This document shows, piece by piece, positions 9,349 through 17,088 of a DNA stretch of 64,000 nt. How positions within the stretch are numbered: position 1 is the first letter of the stretch; every line of letters begins with the position of its first letter. This DNA comes from Paracoccus stylophorae (GTDB taxonomy: Bacteria > Pseudomonadota > Alphaproteobacteria > Rhodobacterales > Rhodobacteraceae). The translations under genes and the position numbers were made by a program. The notes under the pieces were generated by a model, which ran no database searches, had not been told where the DNA came from, and saw only the letters and a list, made by a program, of their open reading frames with translations. The stretch is from the NCBI RefSeq assembly GCF_028553765.1, contig NZ_CP067134.1:3391001-3455000 (forward strand), written 5' to 3'.

Positions 9349-9375
9349 TTGACACATTTTATCGGATTCTATACC
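9349..9375 (+). promoter_or_regulatory. candidate promoter with iron-box-like site upstream of exbB
   Basis: A good -35 hexamer TTGACA (9349-9354) is followed after 15 bases by TATACC (9370-9375). The -35 is embedded in TTGAC-N8-TCG, almost the TGA-N9-TCA pattern reported for RirA iron-responsive operators. A site with the same TTGAC-N8-TC spacing precedes the haem genes (36438-36454). The next 152 bases to the exbB start contain no gene. Iron repression of the TonB operon is inferred. Confidence 0.45.
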
Positions 9376-9527
9376 CGAGTCCGCATCGACCCTGTCGCAG
9401 CCCTGTTCCCTAAGGGGATACCGGCCGCGCCCGAAAACCTGCATCATGGCACCGGACGCCCGATGCCCACGCGAATGCCCTGCCACGACGGCCGGTTGTG
9501 CCGGCCCAGCCCCGGACGGAGACCGCC

Positions 9528-10211
9528 ATGACCCAGATCGCCCCCGCCTTCGCGCAACTGCCGCTGCTGGCGATGATCCGCGACGGCGGCTGGACGATGT
9601 GGCTGATCGCCGCCCTGTCCGTCGCGATGCTGGCCGTGGTGCTGTGGAAGATCTGGTCGTTGTGGCGTCTGGGGATGTGGGGCGGCAGCCATTCGCGCCG
9701 CGCGCTGGATCTGTGGTCGCAGGGACGCCGCTCCGAGGCGCTGGCCGAGGTTCGCGGCCGCCCCTCGGCCCGTGCGCGCGTCGTGCAGGCCGCCATCGGC
9801 ACCACGCTGGACCCTTCCATCGACGACAAGACCGCGCGCGAGGAAACCGGGCGCGTCGCCCGCCAGACGCTGTATCGCGCGCGAGAGGGGCTGCGGGCGC
9901 TGGAACTGATCGCCACCATCGCGCCGCTTCTGGGGCTTCTGGGCACGGTTCTGGGGATGATCGCGGCGTTCCAGGTGTTGCAGGAATCGGGTAACCGTGC
10001 CGATCCCTCGGCGCTGGCCGGCGGGATATGGACCGCGCTGCTGACCACCGCCGCCGGCATGGCGGTGGCGATTCCGGCGGGCATCGCGCTCAGCTGGTTC
10101 GAATCGCTGGCCGACCGGCTTCAGGCCGATCTTGAGGATCTGGCGACGCGCGTGTTCGTGAAATCGCCCGCCGCACCGCGCCGCCCGCGCCTGTTCGAGG
10201 CGGCGGAATGA
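9528..10211 (+). CDS. exbB: ExbB/TolQ/MotA-family proton channel
   Basis: Inner-membrane subunit of 227 aa that, with ExbD, uses the proton gradient to energise TonB. There is one membrane segment near residues 22-44 (MWLIAALSVAMLAVVLWKIW). After a cytoplasmic loop come two C-terminal helices, LELIATIAPLLGLLGTVLGM and the segment around TALLTTAAGMAVAIPAGIAL, the standard ExbB layout. The start ATG at 9528 has GGAGA six bases upstream. First gene of the exbB-exbD-exbD-tonB operon. The likely client in this window is the haem receptor hmuR at 36.5 kb. Confidence 0.94.
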   Translation: MTQIAPAFAQLPLLAMIRDGGWTMWLIAALSVAMLAVVLWKIWSLWRLGMWGGSHSRRALDLWSQGRRSEALAEVRGRPSARARVVQAAIGTTLDPSIDDKTAREETGRVARQTLYRAREGLRALELIATIAPLLGLLGTVLGMIAAFQVLQESGNRADPSALAGGIWTALLTTAAGMAVAIPAGIALSWFESLADRLQADLEDLATRVFVKSPAAPRRPRLFEAAE

Positions 10212-10603
10212 CCGGCGACACCCTTGATTTCGGGCCGCGCCGGCATCCGCGCCGGATGTCGCTGACGCCGATGATCGACGTCGTCTTCCTGCTGCTGATC
10301 TTCTTCATGCTGTCCTCGCGCTTTGGGATGGATGCGGTTCTGCCGGTGACAGGCGGGGCCGAGGGCACGGGCAGCGAATGGCAGGGTGCGCCACGGCTGG
10401 TCGATATCGCGCCGGCGGGGGTCAGTCTGAACGGAGTCGCCATCGACCCCGAGGCGCTGGTCGCGGATCTGTCGGCGCTGATGCCGGCGGACGACGCCGC
10501 CGTCATCCTGCGCCCGCATCAGGGCGCCGATCTGCAACGTCTGGTGGACGTGATGGACAGGCTGCGCGCCGGCGGCATCGCCAACATGATCCTGGTCGAG
10601 TAG
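10208..10603 (+). CDS. exbD: ExbD/TolR-family biopolymer transport protein (aspartate intact)
   Basis: Protein of 131 aa with one N-terminal membrane helix and a small periplasmic domain. The helix begins LTPMIDVVFLLLIFF and retains the conserved membrane aspartate at D24, the residue that carries protons in ExbD. The start overlaps the exbB stop by ATGA. A second ExbD homologue follows five bases after its stop and lacks this aspartate, so this copy is expected to supply the proton-active subunit. Confidence 0.93.
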   Translation: MTGDTLDFGPRRHPRRMSLTPMIDVVFLLLIFFMLSSRFGMDAVLPVTGGAEGTGSEWQGAPRLVDIAPAGVSLNGVAIDPEALVADLSALMPADDAAVILRPHQGADLQRLVDVMDRLRAGGIANMILVE

Positions 10604-10607
10604 AACG

Positions 10608-10991
10608 ATGCGGATCGACATGCCCCGACGCCGCCCGCGCGGCGAAACCATCATCCCGATGATCAACGTGGTCTTTCTGCTGCTGGTCTTCTTCCTGCTG
10701 ACCGCGCAGATCGCCCCGCCCGAGCCGTTCCGCCTGTCCCCGCCCGACGCTGCTGACGCGGACCTGCCCGCGCGCGACCGCGACGTGCTGTATGTCTCGG
10801 CCAGCGGCCAATTGGCCTATGACGCGGCGCGGGGCGAAGAGGTCTGGGCGATGGTCGCGGCGCGGCGGGATGACGGGCCGCTGGAAATCCGCGCCGACCG
10901 CGCCGCCGATGCCGCCGGCATCGCCGCGCTGCTGCGGCGTCTGCACCGGATCACCGACACCGGCGCGCAGCTGGTCGTGGGCGGGGGCTGA
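10608..10991 (+). CDS. second ExbD/TolR-like protein with Asp-to-Asn substitution
   Basis: Protein of 127 aa, same architecture as the preceding ExbD (short basic N-terminus, one helix, periplasmic domain). The helix reads IIPMINVVFLLLVFFLL, with asparagine N20 where ExbD has its essential aspartate; the codon is AAC in the sequence. The frame is intact, with normal codon use and tight spacing to exbD and tonB, so it is not a decayed copy. It probably pairs with the Asp-bearing ExbD as a structural half of a heterodimer. This is inference. Confidence 0.9.
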   Translation: MRIDMPRRRPRGETIIPMINVVFLLLVFFLLTAQIAPPEPFRLSPPDAADADLPARDRDVLYVSASGQLAYDAARGEEVWAMVAARRDDGPLEIRADRAADAAGIAALLRRLHRITDTGAQLVVGGG

Positions 10992-10994
10992 GCC

Positions 10995-11942
10995 ATGGCG
11001 CGTCGAGTGGCCGAGATCGCCGGTTTTCTGGTCATCGCCACGGCCCTGCACATGACGGCGGCCGCGACGATCCTGCCGGATCGGCCGGCGGCCGGGCCTG
11101 CGCGCGATGCACCCGCCGCCGCGCTGACGGCGGGATCGGGCCAGATGGCCGATCTGGTCGCTCAATGGGAACAGCCGCCGCAGGCCGCGACGACGACCGC
11201 CGATCCCGCGCCGCAGACGGAGGCGCAGGTGGACGCCGATCCGGCGATCTCGCCGCCCCGCGCCGACCGCGCCCGGGTGCTGGCGGCGATGCCTGCGCCG
11301 CGTCCCGCCGCGCCCGATGCCAGCCCGGCGCGGCCGAACCTGCCCGAGCCGCCCCAGGACCGGCCGGCACCCATACCGCCCGACCTGCCCGATCTGCGCA
11401 GCTTTGCACCGCCGCAGATCCGGGTGGCCTCGCCCCTGCGGCTGCAGGCTTCGGCCCGGCCCGAACGCCGCCCCGCCCGGTCACGACCGCAACCCGAACC
11501 GCAACCCCAACCGCAGCCCCGGCGGGCCGAGCCGGCAGCGGACCGGCAACCGCAGCGGCAGGCGGCGCAGCCCTCCGCCCCGTCGCGCGGCGGCGGCGCC
11601 AGCGGGGTCGCCACGCAGCGGTCATCGGGCGGCAATGGCGGCGGCAGCGGCATCAGCGCCGGACAGCGCGCCAGCCTGATGGCGCGTTGGCAGGGCCAGC
11701 TGTCATCGTGCCTGTTACGCAGCATCGCGCGCACATCCGGCGCGGCAGGCGCGCGCGGCAGCGTCGCCTTTACCATTTCCCGCAACGGCCGGGTGCAGGG
11801 CGCCCGCGTCACCGGCTCCACCGGCAACGCCCGCGTCGACCGAGAGATCTCGCGCGCCGTCCAGCGGGCCCGCTGCCCCGCCGCCCCGGCGGGGCTGACC
11901 GACGCCAGCTATACCTTTGCCCAGCCCTTCAACATCCGCTGA
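10995..11942 (+). CDS. tonB: TonB-family energy transducer
   Basis: TonB homologue of 315 aa. A single N-terminal membrane segment (around AEIAGFLVIATALHMTAAAT) is followed by a long periplasmic Pro/Arg/Gln-rich linker (about residues 60-215) and a Gly/Ser stretch. The C-terminal domain of about 90 residues contains GSVAFTISRNGRVQGARVTGS. Two cysteines in that domain (SSCLL and RARCPAA) could form a disulfide. It starts three bases after the second exbD and ends the operon. The E. coli-style SHLS motif in the helix is not apparent. Its job is to transmit ExbBD energy to TonB-dependent receptors such as HmuR. Confidence 0.88.
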   Translation: MARRVAEIAGFLVIATALHMTAAATILPDRPAAGPARDAPAAALTAGSGQMADLVAQWEQPPQAATTTADPAPQTEAQVDADPAISPPRADRARVLAAMPAPRPAAPDASPARPNLPEPPQDRPAPIPPDLPDLRSFAPPQIRVASPLRLQASARPERRPARSRPQPEPQPQPQPRRAEPAADRQPQRQAAQPSAPSRGGGASGVATQRSSGGNGGGSGISAGQRASLMARWQGQLSSCLLRSIARTSGAAGARGSVAFTISRNGRVQGARVTGSTGNARVDREISRAVQRARCPAAPAGLTDASYTFAQPFNIR

Positions 11943-11954
11943 CCGCCGTCACCG

Positions 11955-11971
11955 CAGGCGCTGGCCGCCTG
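11955..11971 (+). terminator. short stem-loop after tonB
   Basis: CAGGCG-CTGGC-CGCCTG forms a 6-bp stem with a 5-base loop, 13 bases after the tonB stop. There is no T-run, so termination would be weak. It separates the tonB operon from the GlcNAc kinase gene. Confidence 0.35.
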
Positions 11972-12030
11972 AGAAATCTCCGTTCCGCTTTCCACCTGGC
12001 CTTGCTATCTACACCGCCAAGGAGGCCGCG

Positions 12031-12870
12031 ATGGCTGTGTTTCTGGGAATCGACGGGGGCGGCAGCGGCTGTCGGGCGGCGCTGGCCGATGCCGGCGGGC
12101 GGGTTCTGGGGCGCGGTCAGGGCGGGCCGGCCAATATCAACACCGATGTCGACGGCGCGGCGCGCAGCATCATGCAGGCGGCGGATCAGGCGATGGCCGG
12201 CATCGCCGCCGATCCGCGCGAGGTGGTGGCGACTCTGGGACTGGCGGGCGGCACCATGCGCGCGGCGACCCGGCGTCTGGCCGCGCTGCTGCCGTTTGGC
12301 AGGATGCAGATCGTCAATGACGGCATCACCACCGCGCGCGGTGCGCTTGGCCCGGGTGACGGCATCCTTGCGGCCATCGGCACCGGCTCGGTCTTTGCGG
12401 TCCAGCGGGGCGGGCAGATCCGTCAGGTCGGCGGGCGCGGCTTTCTTCTGGGCGATGAGGGCAGCGGCGCGGTGCTGGGCCGCACCCTGATGGCCGAGGC
12501 GATCTGGGCCGGAGACGGCTTCGCGCCGATGACGCCGCTGCTGCGCGCGATCCTGGACGAACATGGCGGGATCGAGGGGATCATCGAATTCGGCAACCGC
12601 GCCAGCCCGGCGGATTTCGGGGCGCTGTCGCCGCGCATCGCGGGTGCGGATGATCCCGCCGCGCGGCGCATCCTCGACGCCGCGGCCGATCAGGTGCGCC
12701 ACATTCTGACCACCCTGCAGGACGGCGACACCTTGCCCGTCGTCTTTGTCGGCGGGCTGGGGCCGCATTACGCCGCCCGGCTGTCGGGCCTTTGGCCGAT
12801 CCGGCCGGCGCGGGGCAGCAGCGTCGATGGCGCCCTGGCCATGGCCCGGCAGATGGCGCAGGCGGCATGA
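12031..12870 (+). CDS. BadF/BadG/BcrA/BcrD-type N-acetylglucosamine kinase
   Basis: ATP-dependent sugar kinase of 279 aa in the hexokinase/actin fold. The phosphate-1 motif FLGIDGGGSGCRAALADAGG is at the very N-terminus; a second phosphate motif lies around IGTGSVFAVQRGG, and the family's GDEGSGAVLGR segment follows. AAGGAGG lies five bases before the ATG at 12031. It is followed by a GntR/UTRA regulator (ATGA overlap) and nagA. GlcNAc is therefore the likely substrate, phosphorylated to GlcNAc-6-P for NagA. Murein or chitin amino sugars are plausible sources. Confidence 0.87.
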   Translation: MAVFLGIDGGGSGCRAALADAGGRVLGRGQGGPANINTDVDGAARSIMQAADQAMAGIAADPREVVATLGLAGGTMRAATRRLAALLPFGRMQIVNDGITTARGALGPGDGILAAIGTGSVFAVQRGGQIRQVGGRGFLLGDEGSGAVLGRTLMAEAIWAGDGFAPMTPLLRAILDEHGGIEGIIEFGNRASPADFGALSPRIAGADDPAARRILDAAADQVRHILTTLQDGDTLPVVFVGGLGPHYAARLSGLWPIRPARGSSVDGALAMARQMAQAA

Positions 12871-13637
12871 GCGACCTGTTCACCCCCGAGGCGTTCAGCG
12901 ACAGCAGCGGCGGCCCGCTTTACGTGCAACTGCACCGGCGAATCGCGGACGCCATCGCCTCGGGCCGGCTGAAGCCCGGCGACAACCTGCCGCCCGAACG
13001 CGATCTGGCCGCGATGAGCGGGCTGTCCCGCGTGACCATCCGCAAGGGGGTCGAGGCGCTGGTCGCCTCGGGGCAATTGGTCCAGAAACGCGGCTCGGGC
13101 ACGTTCGTCGCGCCGCAGGTCGAGCGGCTGGAACAGGCCCTGTCGCTGCTGACCTCGTTCACCGAGGACATGGAGCGGCGCGGCCGCAGGGTCGAAAGCC
13201 GCTGGATCGCGCGCGGGCTGCAATCGCCGGCCCCCGAAGAGGTGATGGCGCTTGGGCTGGGCGCGAACGATCTGGTCGCGCGGCTGGAACGGGTGCGGAT
13301 GTCGGACGGTGTGCCGCTGGCCATCGAACGCGCCTCGCTGCCGGCCACGGTCCTGCCCGATCCCGATGCGGTGGATCGCAGCCTTTACGCCCTGCTTGAG
13401 GCGCGCGGCAAGCGCCCGGTCCGCGCGGTCCAGCGCATCTCGGCGGCGAACCTGATCGCCCGCGACGCCGATCTTCTGGGCGTGCCGCCGGGCGTGGCGG
13501 GGTTGCGGATCGAGCGTGTATCGTATCTGCCCAACGGGCAGGTCGTGGAATTCACACGCTCGCTGTATCGCGGCGACGCCTATGATTTCGCGGTCGAACT
13601 GAAACTGTCGCCCGAGGCCGAAAGACCGCCGACATGA
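12867..13637 (+). CDS. GntR-family regulator with UTRA effector domain (NagR-like)
   Basis: Transcription factor of 256 aa. The winged helix at about residues 10-80 has the GntR signature LPPERDLAAMSGLSRVTIRK and the wing GQLVQKRGSGTFV. The remainder is a UTRA ligand domain with LERVRMSDGVPLAIERASLP and a C-terminal strand set ending around VEFTRSLYRGDAYDFAVEL. UTRA members of this type often sense amino-sugar phosphates (NagR/DasR-like). Its position between a GlcNAc kinase and nagA supports that. No clear NagR-type operator was found ahead of the kinase gene. Confidence 0.87.
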   Translation: MSDLFTPEAFSDSSGGPLYVQLHRRIADAIASGRLKPGDNLPPERDLAAMSGLSRVTIRKGVEALVASGQLVQKRGSGTFVAPQVERLEQALSLLTSFTEDMERRGRRVESRWIARGLQSPAPEEVMALGLGANDLVARLERVRMSDGVPLAIERASLPATVLPDPDAVDRSLYALLEARGKRPVRAVQRISAANLIARDADLLGVPPGVAGLRIERVSYLPNGQVVEFTRSLYRGDAYDFAVELKLSPEAERPPT

Positions 13638-13678
13638 CCCGCCGACATGACCGGCAGAACGATGAAGGAGACGATCCG

Positions 13679-14809
13679 ATGAACCAGATCATCACCGGCG
13701 CGCGCATCTTTGACGGCGAACGGTTTCTGGACGATCACGCCCTTGTCCTGGCCGAGGGAAGGATCGACGCGGTTCTGCCCGCGTCAGACGCCGGAACCCC
13801 CACCCACACCGTCAGGGGCATCGTGGCGCCGGGATTTCTGGATCTGCAGATCAATGGCGGCGGCGGGCTGATGGTGGACGGCACGACCGATGTGGCGGCG
13901 CTGCGCGCGATCTGCGCCACCCATCGCCGGCTTGGCTGCGCCGGCGTCCTGCCGACGCTGATCACAGACGCGCCCGAGGCGACGGCGCAGGTGATCGCCG
14001 CGGGGATCGAGGCTGCGCAGGCCGGCGTTCCGGGGTTTCTTGGCCTGCATCTGGAAGGCCCGCATCTGGACCCGCGCCGCAAGGGCGCGCACGATCCCGC
14101 GCTGGTGCGGCCGATGGACGATCTCGATCTGGCCCGCCTGTCCGACGCCGCCCGCGCCCTGCCGGTGCTGATGGTCACGCTGGCCCCCGAATCGGCCAGC
14201 CCGCAGCAGATCGCGGCGCTGTCGGGCGCGGGTGCCGTCGTCAGCCTGGGGCACAGCGATTGCGATTATGACACCGCCTGCGCGGCCTTTGCCGCCGGGG
14301 CTGGCTGCGCGACGCATCTGTTCAACGCCATGAGCCAGATGGGCCATCGCAGTCCCGGTCTGGTGGGCGCGGTTCTGGCGGGCGACGGCTTTGCCGGGCT
14401 GATCGCCGACGGCATCCACGTCCATCCCGCCGCGATGCAGGCGGCATTGCGCGCGCGGCCCGACGGCATCTTCCTGGTCAGCGACTGCATGGCCTTTGCC
14501 GGCACCGACATGACCCGGATGACGCTGAACGGCCGGCCGGTCCTGCGCCGCGACGGGCGGCTGACGCTGGCCGACGGCACGCTGGCCGGGGCCGATCTGC
14601 GCATGGATCAGGCGGTCGGGACCCTGGTCACCAAGGTCGGCATCGCGCCCGAACGCGCGCTGGCGATGGCGACATCGGTTCCGGCACGGGCGGTCGGTCT
14701 GGACGACCGTTACGGCCGCATCGCCGAAGGGCGCGCGGCGGATTTGATCCTTCTGGACGACGAATTCGCGCTGAAGGCGGTGTGGGACGACGGCTGGCAA
14801 CCGGTCTGA
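13679..14809 (+). CDS. nagA: N-acetylglucosamine-6-phosphate deacetylase
   Basis: Amidohydrolase of 376 aa that converts GlcNAc-6-P to GlcN-6-P and acetate. Family markers in order are DLQINGGGGLMVDG, the metal-site glutamate in GLHLEGPHLDPRRKGAH, metal histidines in SLGHSDCDYD and ATHLFNAMSQMGHR, and the catalytic aspartate in FLVSDCMAFAG. The ATG at 13679 has AAGGAG about nine bases upstream; an earlier in-frame ATG at 13634 only overlaps the regulator stop. NagB, the deaminase that would complete the pathway, is not in this cluster. Confidence 0.93.
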   Translation: MNQIITGARIFDGERFLDDHALVLAEGRIDAVLPASDAGTPTHTVRGIVAPGFLDLQINGGGGLMVDGTTDVAALRAICATHRRLGCAGVLPTLITDAPEATAQVIAAGIEAAQAGVPGFLGLHLEGPHLDPRRKGAHDPALVRPMDDLDLARLSDAARALPVLMVTLAPESASPQQIAALSGAGAVVSLGHSDCDYDTACAAFAAGAGCATHLFNAMSQMGHRSPGLVGAVLAGDGFAGLIADGIHVHPAAMQAALRARPDGIFLVSDCMAFAGTDMTRMTLNGRPVLRRDGRLTLADGTLAGADLRMDQAVGTLVTKVGIAPERALAMATSVPARAVGLDDRYGRIAEGRAADLILLDDEFALKAVWDDGWQPV

Positions 14810-14888
14810 ATCCGTAAAACAGGTGGGAAGACCGCAACCGACGCGCTTGTGTCTGGCCCCGCGCCCCTGCGCAGGCTAACACATCTGC

Positions 14889-16115
14889 ATGGACAAGATC
14901 ATTCTGCCCGAACGCCCCGACTGGCGCGAGACCGCGAAAGAGCTGGGCTTTACCTTTGCCGACATGCATGGCGAGCCTTATTGGGACGAATCCTCGGCCT
15001 ATCGCTTCGATCTGCGCCAGATCGAGGACGATATCGAGGATCCCTCGACCCAGCTTCATGCCATGTGCCGCGAGGCGGTCGAAACCATCGTCGGCAGCGA
15101 GGATCTGATGGGGCGGATGGGCATCCCCGACCGGCACCGCGATCTTGTCGCCGACAGCTGGCGCCGCAACGAGCCCGAGATCTATGGCCGCTTCGATCTG
15201 GCCTATGACGGCACCGGGCCGGCCAAGCTGCTGGAATACAACGCCGACACGCCGACCTCGCTTTACGAAAGCGCCGCGTTCCAGTGGCGCTGGCTTGAGG
15301 ATCAGATCGCGGCCGGTGCGCTGCCTGCGGATGCCGATCAGTTCAACCGCATCCACGAGGCGCTGGTCGAACGGTTCCGCGCGCTGTTCGATCCCGGCAC
15401 CGACCTGCATTTCACCGCCATCGCCGACAACCCCGAGGATTACGCCACCGTCGAGGCGATGGGCTGGGCCGCGCGCGAGGCCGGGATGGGCGCGCATTAC
15501 AGCGATCTGGACAAGATCGGCGTCAGCCCCGACGGCCAGTTCGTCGATGCCGAGGACCGGGTGATCGGGACGCTGTTCAAGCTGTATCCGTGGGAGGATC
15601 TGTTGCAGGACGACTATGCCGACCGGATCGCCGGATCGGGCTGTCTGTTCCTGGAACCGGCATGGAAGGCGCTGCTGTCGAACAAGGGCATCCTGCCGGT
15701 TCTGTGGCAGATGTTCGAGGGGCATCCGAACCTGCTGCCCGCGTTCTTCGCCGACGACGTGGCCGACGCGCTGGCCGCCAACGGCCGGCCGTTGCGCCAT
15801 GTCGCGGCCAGTTTCGACCGCGCCGCCGACGCGCTGCGCCGCGCCCATGTCGTCAAGCCGATCTTTTCGCGCGAAGGCGCCGGGGTGCGCATCGTCGAGG
15901 CGGGCGACGTGATCGAGGCGTCGGAAAATCCCGATTACGACAGCCATCCGCGCATCGTGCAGGGCTTTCAGCCGCTGCCGGATTTCGGCGGATTTCACCC
16001 GGTGATCGGGGCCTGGGTGGTCGGCCATGAATGCGTGGGGATGGGCGTGCGCGAGGATCGCGCGCGGATCACGCAGGATCTGTCCCGCTTCAAGCCTCAT
16101 TTCATCGCAGACTGA
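14889..16115 (+). CDS. glutathionylspermidine-synthase-like ATP-grasp protein (YgiC family)
   Basis: Protein of 408 aa resembling the C-terminal synthetase domain of glutathionylspermidine synthase as a stand-alone protein, like E. coli YgiC (386 aa). Family segments include AYDGTGPAKLLEYNADTPTS (nucleotide/acid-binding region), QWRWLEDQ, and the C-terminal GAGVRIVEAG and GAWVVGHECVGMGVRED. These proteins have the ATP-grasp ligase fold, but their substrates are not known and true spermidine ligation has not been shown for YgiC. The next gene is a YgiB-like lipoprotein, as in E. coli, which suggests the pair acts together at the envelope. Confidence 0.86.
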   Translation: MDKIILPERPDWRETAKELGFTFADMHGEPYWDESSAYRFDLRQIEDDIEDPSTQLHAMCREAVETIVGSEDLMGRMGIPDRHRDLVADSWRRNEPEIYGRFDLAYDGTGPAKLLEYNADTPTSLYESAAFQWRWLEDQIAAGALPADADQFNRIHEALVERFRALFDPGTDLHFTAIADNPEDYATVEAMGWAAREAGMGAHYSDLDKIGVSPDGQFVDAEDRVIGTLFKLYPWEDLLQDDYADRIAGSGCLFLEPAWKALLSNKGILPVLWQMFEGHPNLLPAFFADDVADALAANGRPLRHVAASFDRAADALRRAHVVKPIFSREGAGVRIVEAGDVIEASENPDYDSHPRIVQGFQPLPDFGGFHPVIGAWVVGHECVGMGVREDRARITQDLSRFKPHFIAD

Positions 16116-16135
16116 ACCGCGTTAGGATGAATGCC

Positions 16136-16720
16136 ATGAGAAAACGTTCCAGAACCGTCGCGCTGGCCATTGTCGGTGCCGCATCCTTTGCGGTTGCGGG
16201 CTGCCGCGACGAACAGGTCGATGCGCAGGCTTTCCCCGATCTGGCAAGCTGTCAGGCGGCGGCGGGCGAGGCCGGGATGTTCACGCCAGAGCAGTGCGAG
16301 CAGGCGTTTGCCGAGGCCGAGACGCTGCATGTCGAGGCGGCGCCGCGCTATGACAGCCTGGCCGTCTGCGAGGAGCAGCACGGAGAGGGCAATTGCGGGT
16401 CCGAGGCCGAGCAGGTGCAGAATGGCGGGTCGGGCAGCATCTTCATGCCGCTGCTGGCGGGCTATCTGATCGGCAGCATGCTGGGCCGGGCGGGCGGCGG
16501 AATGGCCGCCTCGCAGCCGATGTATCGCAACGGGTCGGGCGGGTTCACCAACGCCACGCGGACCAGCAATTTCTCGGCCAATCAGGGGCGGGCGTCGATG
16601 AGCAGCCAGCAATTCGTGCGCCCCGCCACGACGGCGGGCAAGGCGCCGATGTCGCGGGCGACGGCGGCCTCGCGCGGCGGGTTCGGGCGCACGGGCGGCT
16701 CGCGCGGGTTCGGCGGCTGA
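16136..16720 (+). CDS. DUF1190 (YgiB-like) putative lipoprotein
   Basis: Protein of 194 aa. The first 21 residues are a signal sequence ending in the lipobox VAGC, so lipidation at that Cys is likely. Four further cysteines lie in SCQAA, EQCEQ, VCEEQ and NCGSE within the first 90 residues. The C-terminal half is Gly/Ser/Arg-rich and low in complexity, ending in a GGFGRTGGSRGFGG tail. The ATG at 16136 is chosen because AGGA lies eight bases upstream; ATG 16127 overlaps that site. It is paired with the YgiC-like gene upstream. Function unknown. Confidence 0.82.
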   Translation: MRKRSRTVALAIVGAASFAVAGCRDEQVDAQAFPDLASCQAAAGEAGMFTPEQCEQAFAEAETLHVEAAPRYDSLAVCEEQHGEGNCGSEAEQVQNGGSGSIFMPLLAGYLIGSMLGRAGGGMAASQPMYRNGSGGFTNATRTSNFSANQGRASMSSQQFVRPATTAGKAPMSRATAASRGGFGRTGGSRGFGG

Positions 16721-17088
16721 TACGTCTGCCGGCGCAGCGGCGCGGTGTTGCACGCGCAACGTGCGTTGCGTGATGCCGCAGGGCGGGCGCGGGCGCGGTC
16801 CGGGCCTGCATATGCTGGGGCAAGGGCTGTGATATGCGTGCACCGGCGCGGCACCGGGGCGGCACAGAGTGTACACAGCTTGCGAACGCTGCGTTGCGCG
16901 GGTGCGAGATGCGGACGCCGGTGCCGGTGCCGGTGCCGGTGCCGGCAGGGCCGGGTGCCGCCGCGCACGATCCCGCGCACCCTGCGATTCGTATCCAAGA
17001 AAGCGGGCTTCATGGCGGCGGCGATCGCGGCTATCCTGCGCCGGATCGTCCGGCCTTGGGTGCCGGCGCAGAAGGTGGGATATGTTCG
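16721..17088. other. 368-base intergenic region with dyads and a hexamer repeat
   Basis: No gene is supported here. An open frame runs through it into the Crp/Fnr gene, but it would encode a low-complexity Pro-Val leader. Visible items are CGCAACG-TG-CGTTGCG (16755-16770), a perfect 7-bp dyad that partly overlaps TTGC-ACGC-GCAA, and a GTGCCG repeat at 16921-16944. The dyad could be the terminator of the ygiB-like gene or an operator for the regulator. The Shine-Dalgarno AAGGTGG just before 17089 belongs to the next gene. Confidence 0.5.
16915..16944 (+). repeat. hexanucleotide tandem repeat (GTGCCG)
   Basis: Four perfect GTGCCG units (16921-16944) are preceded by one degenerate unit (ACGCCG). 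They lie in the leader of the Crp/Fnr gene, about 145 bases before its start. Copy number may vary by slippage. Confidence 0.75.

Noticed and set aside
16834..17088. N-terminal extension of the Crp/Fnr gene reading through the GTGCCG repeat
   Set aside because: It would add 85 residues with a Pro-Val repeat and no homology; ATG 17089 has a good ribosome site.
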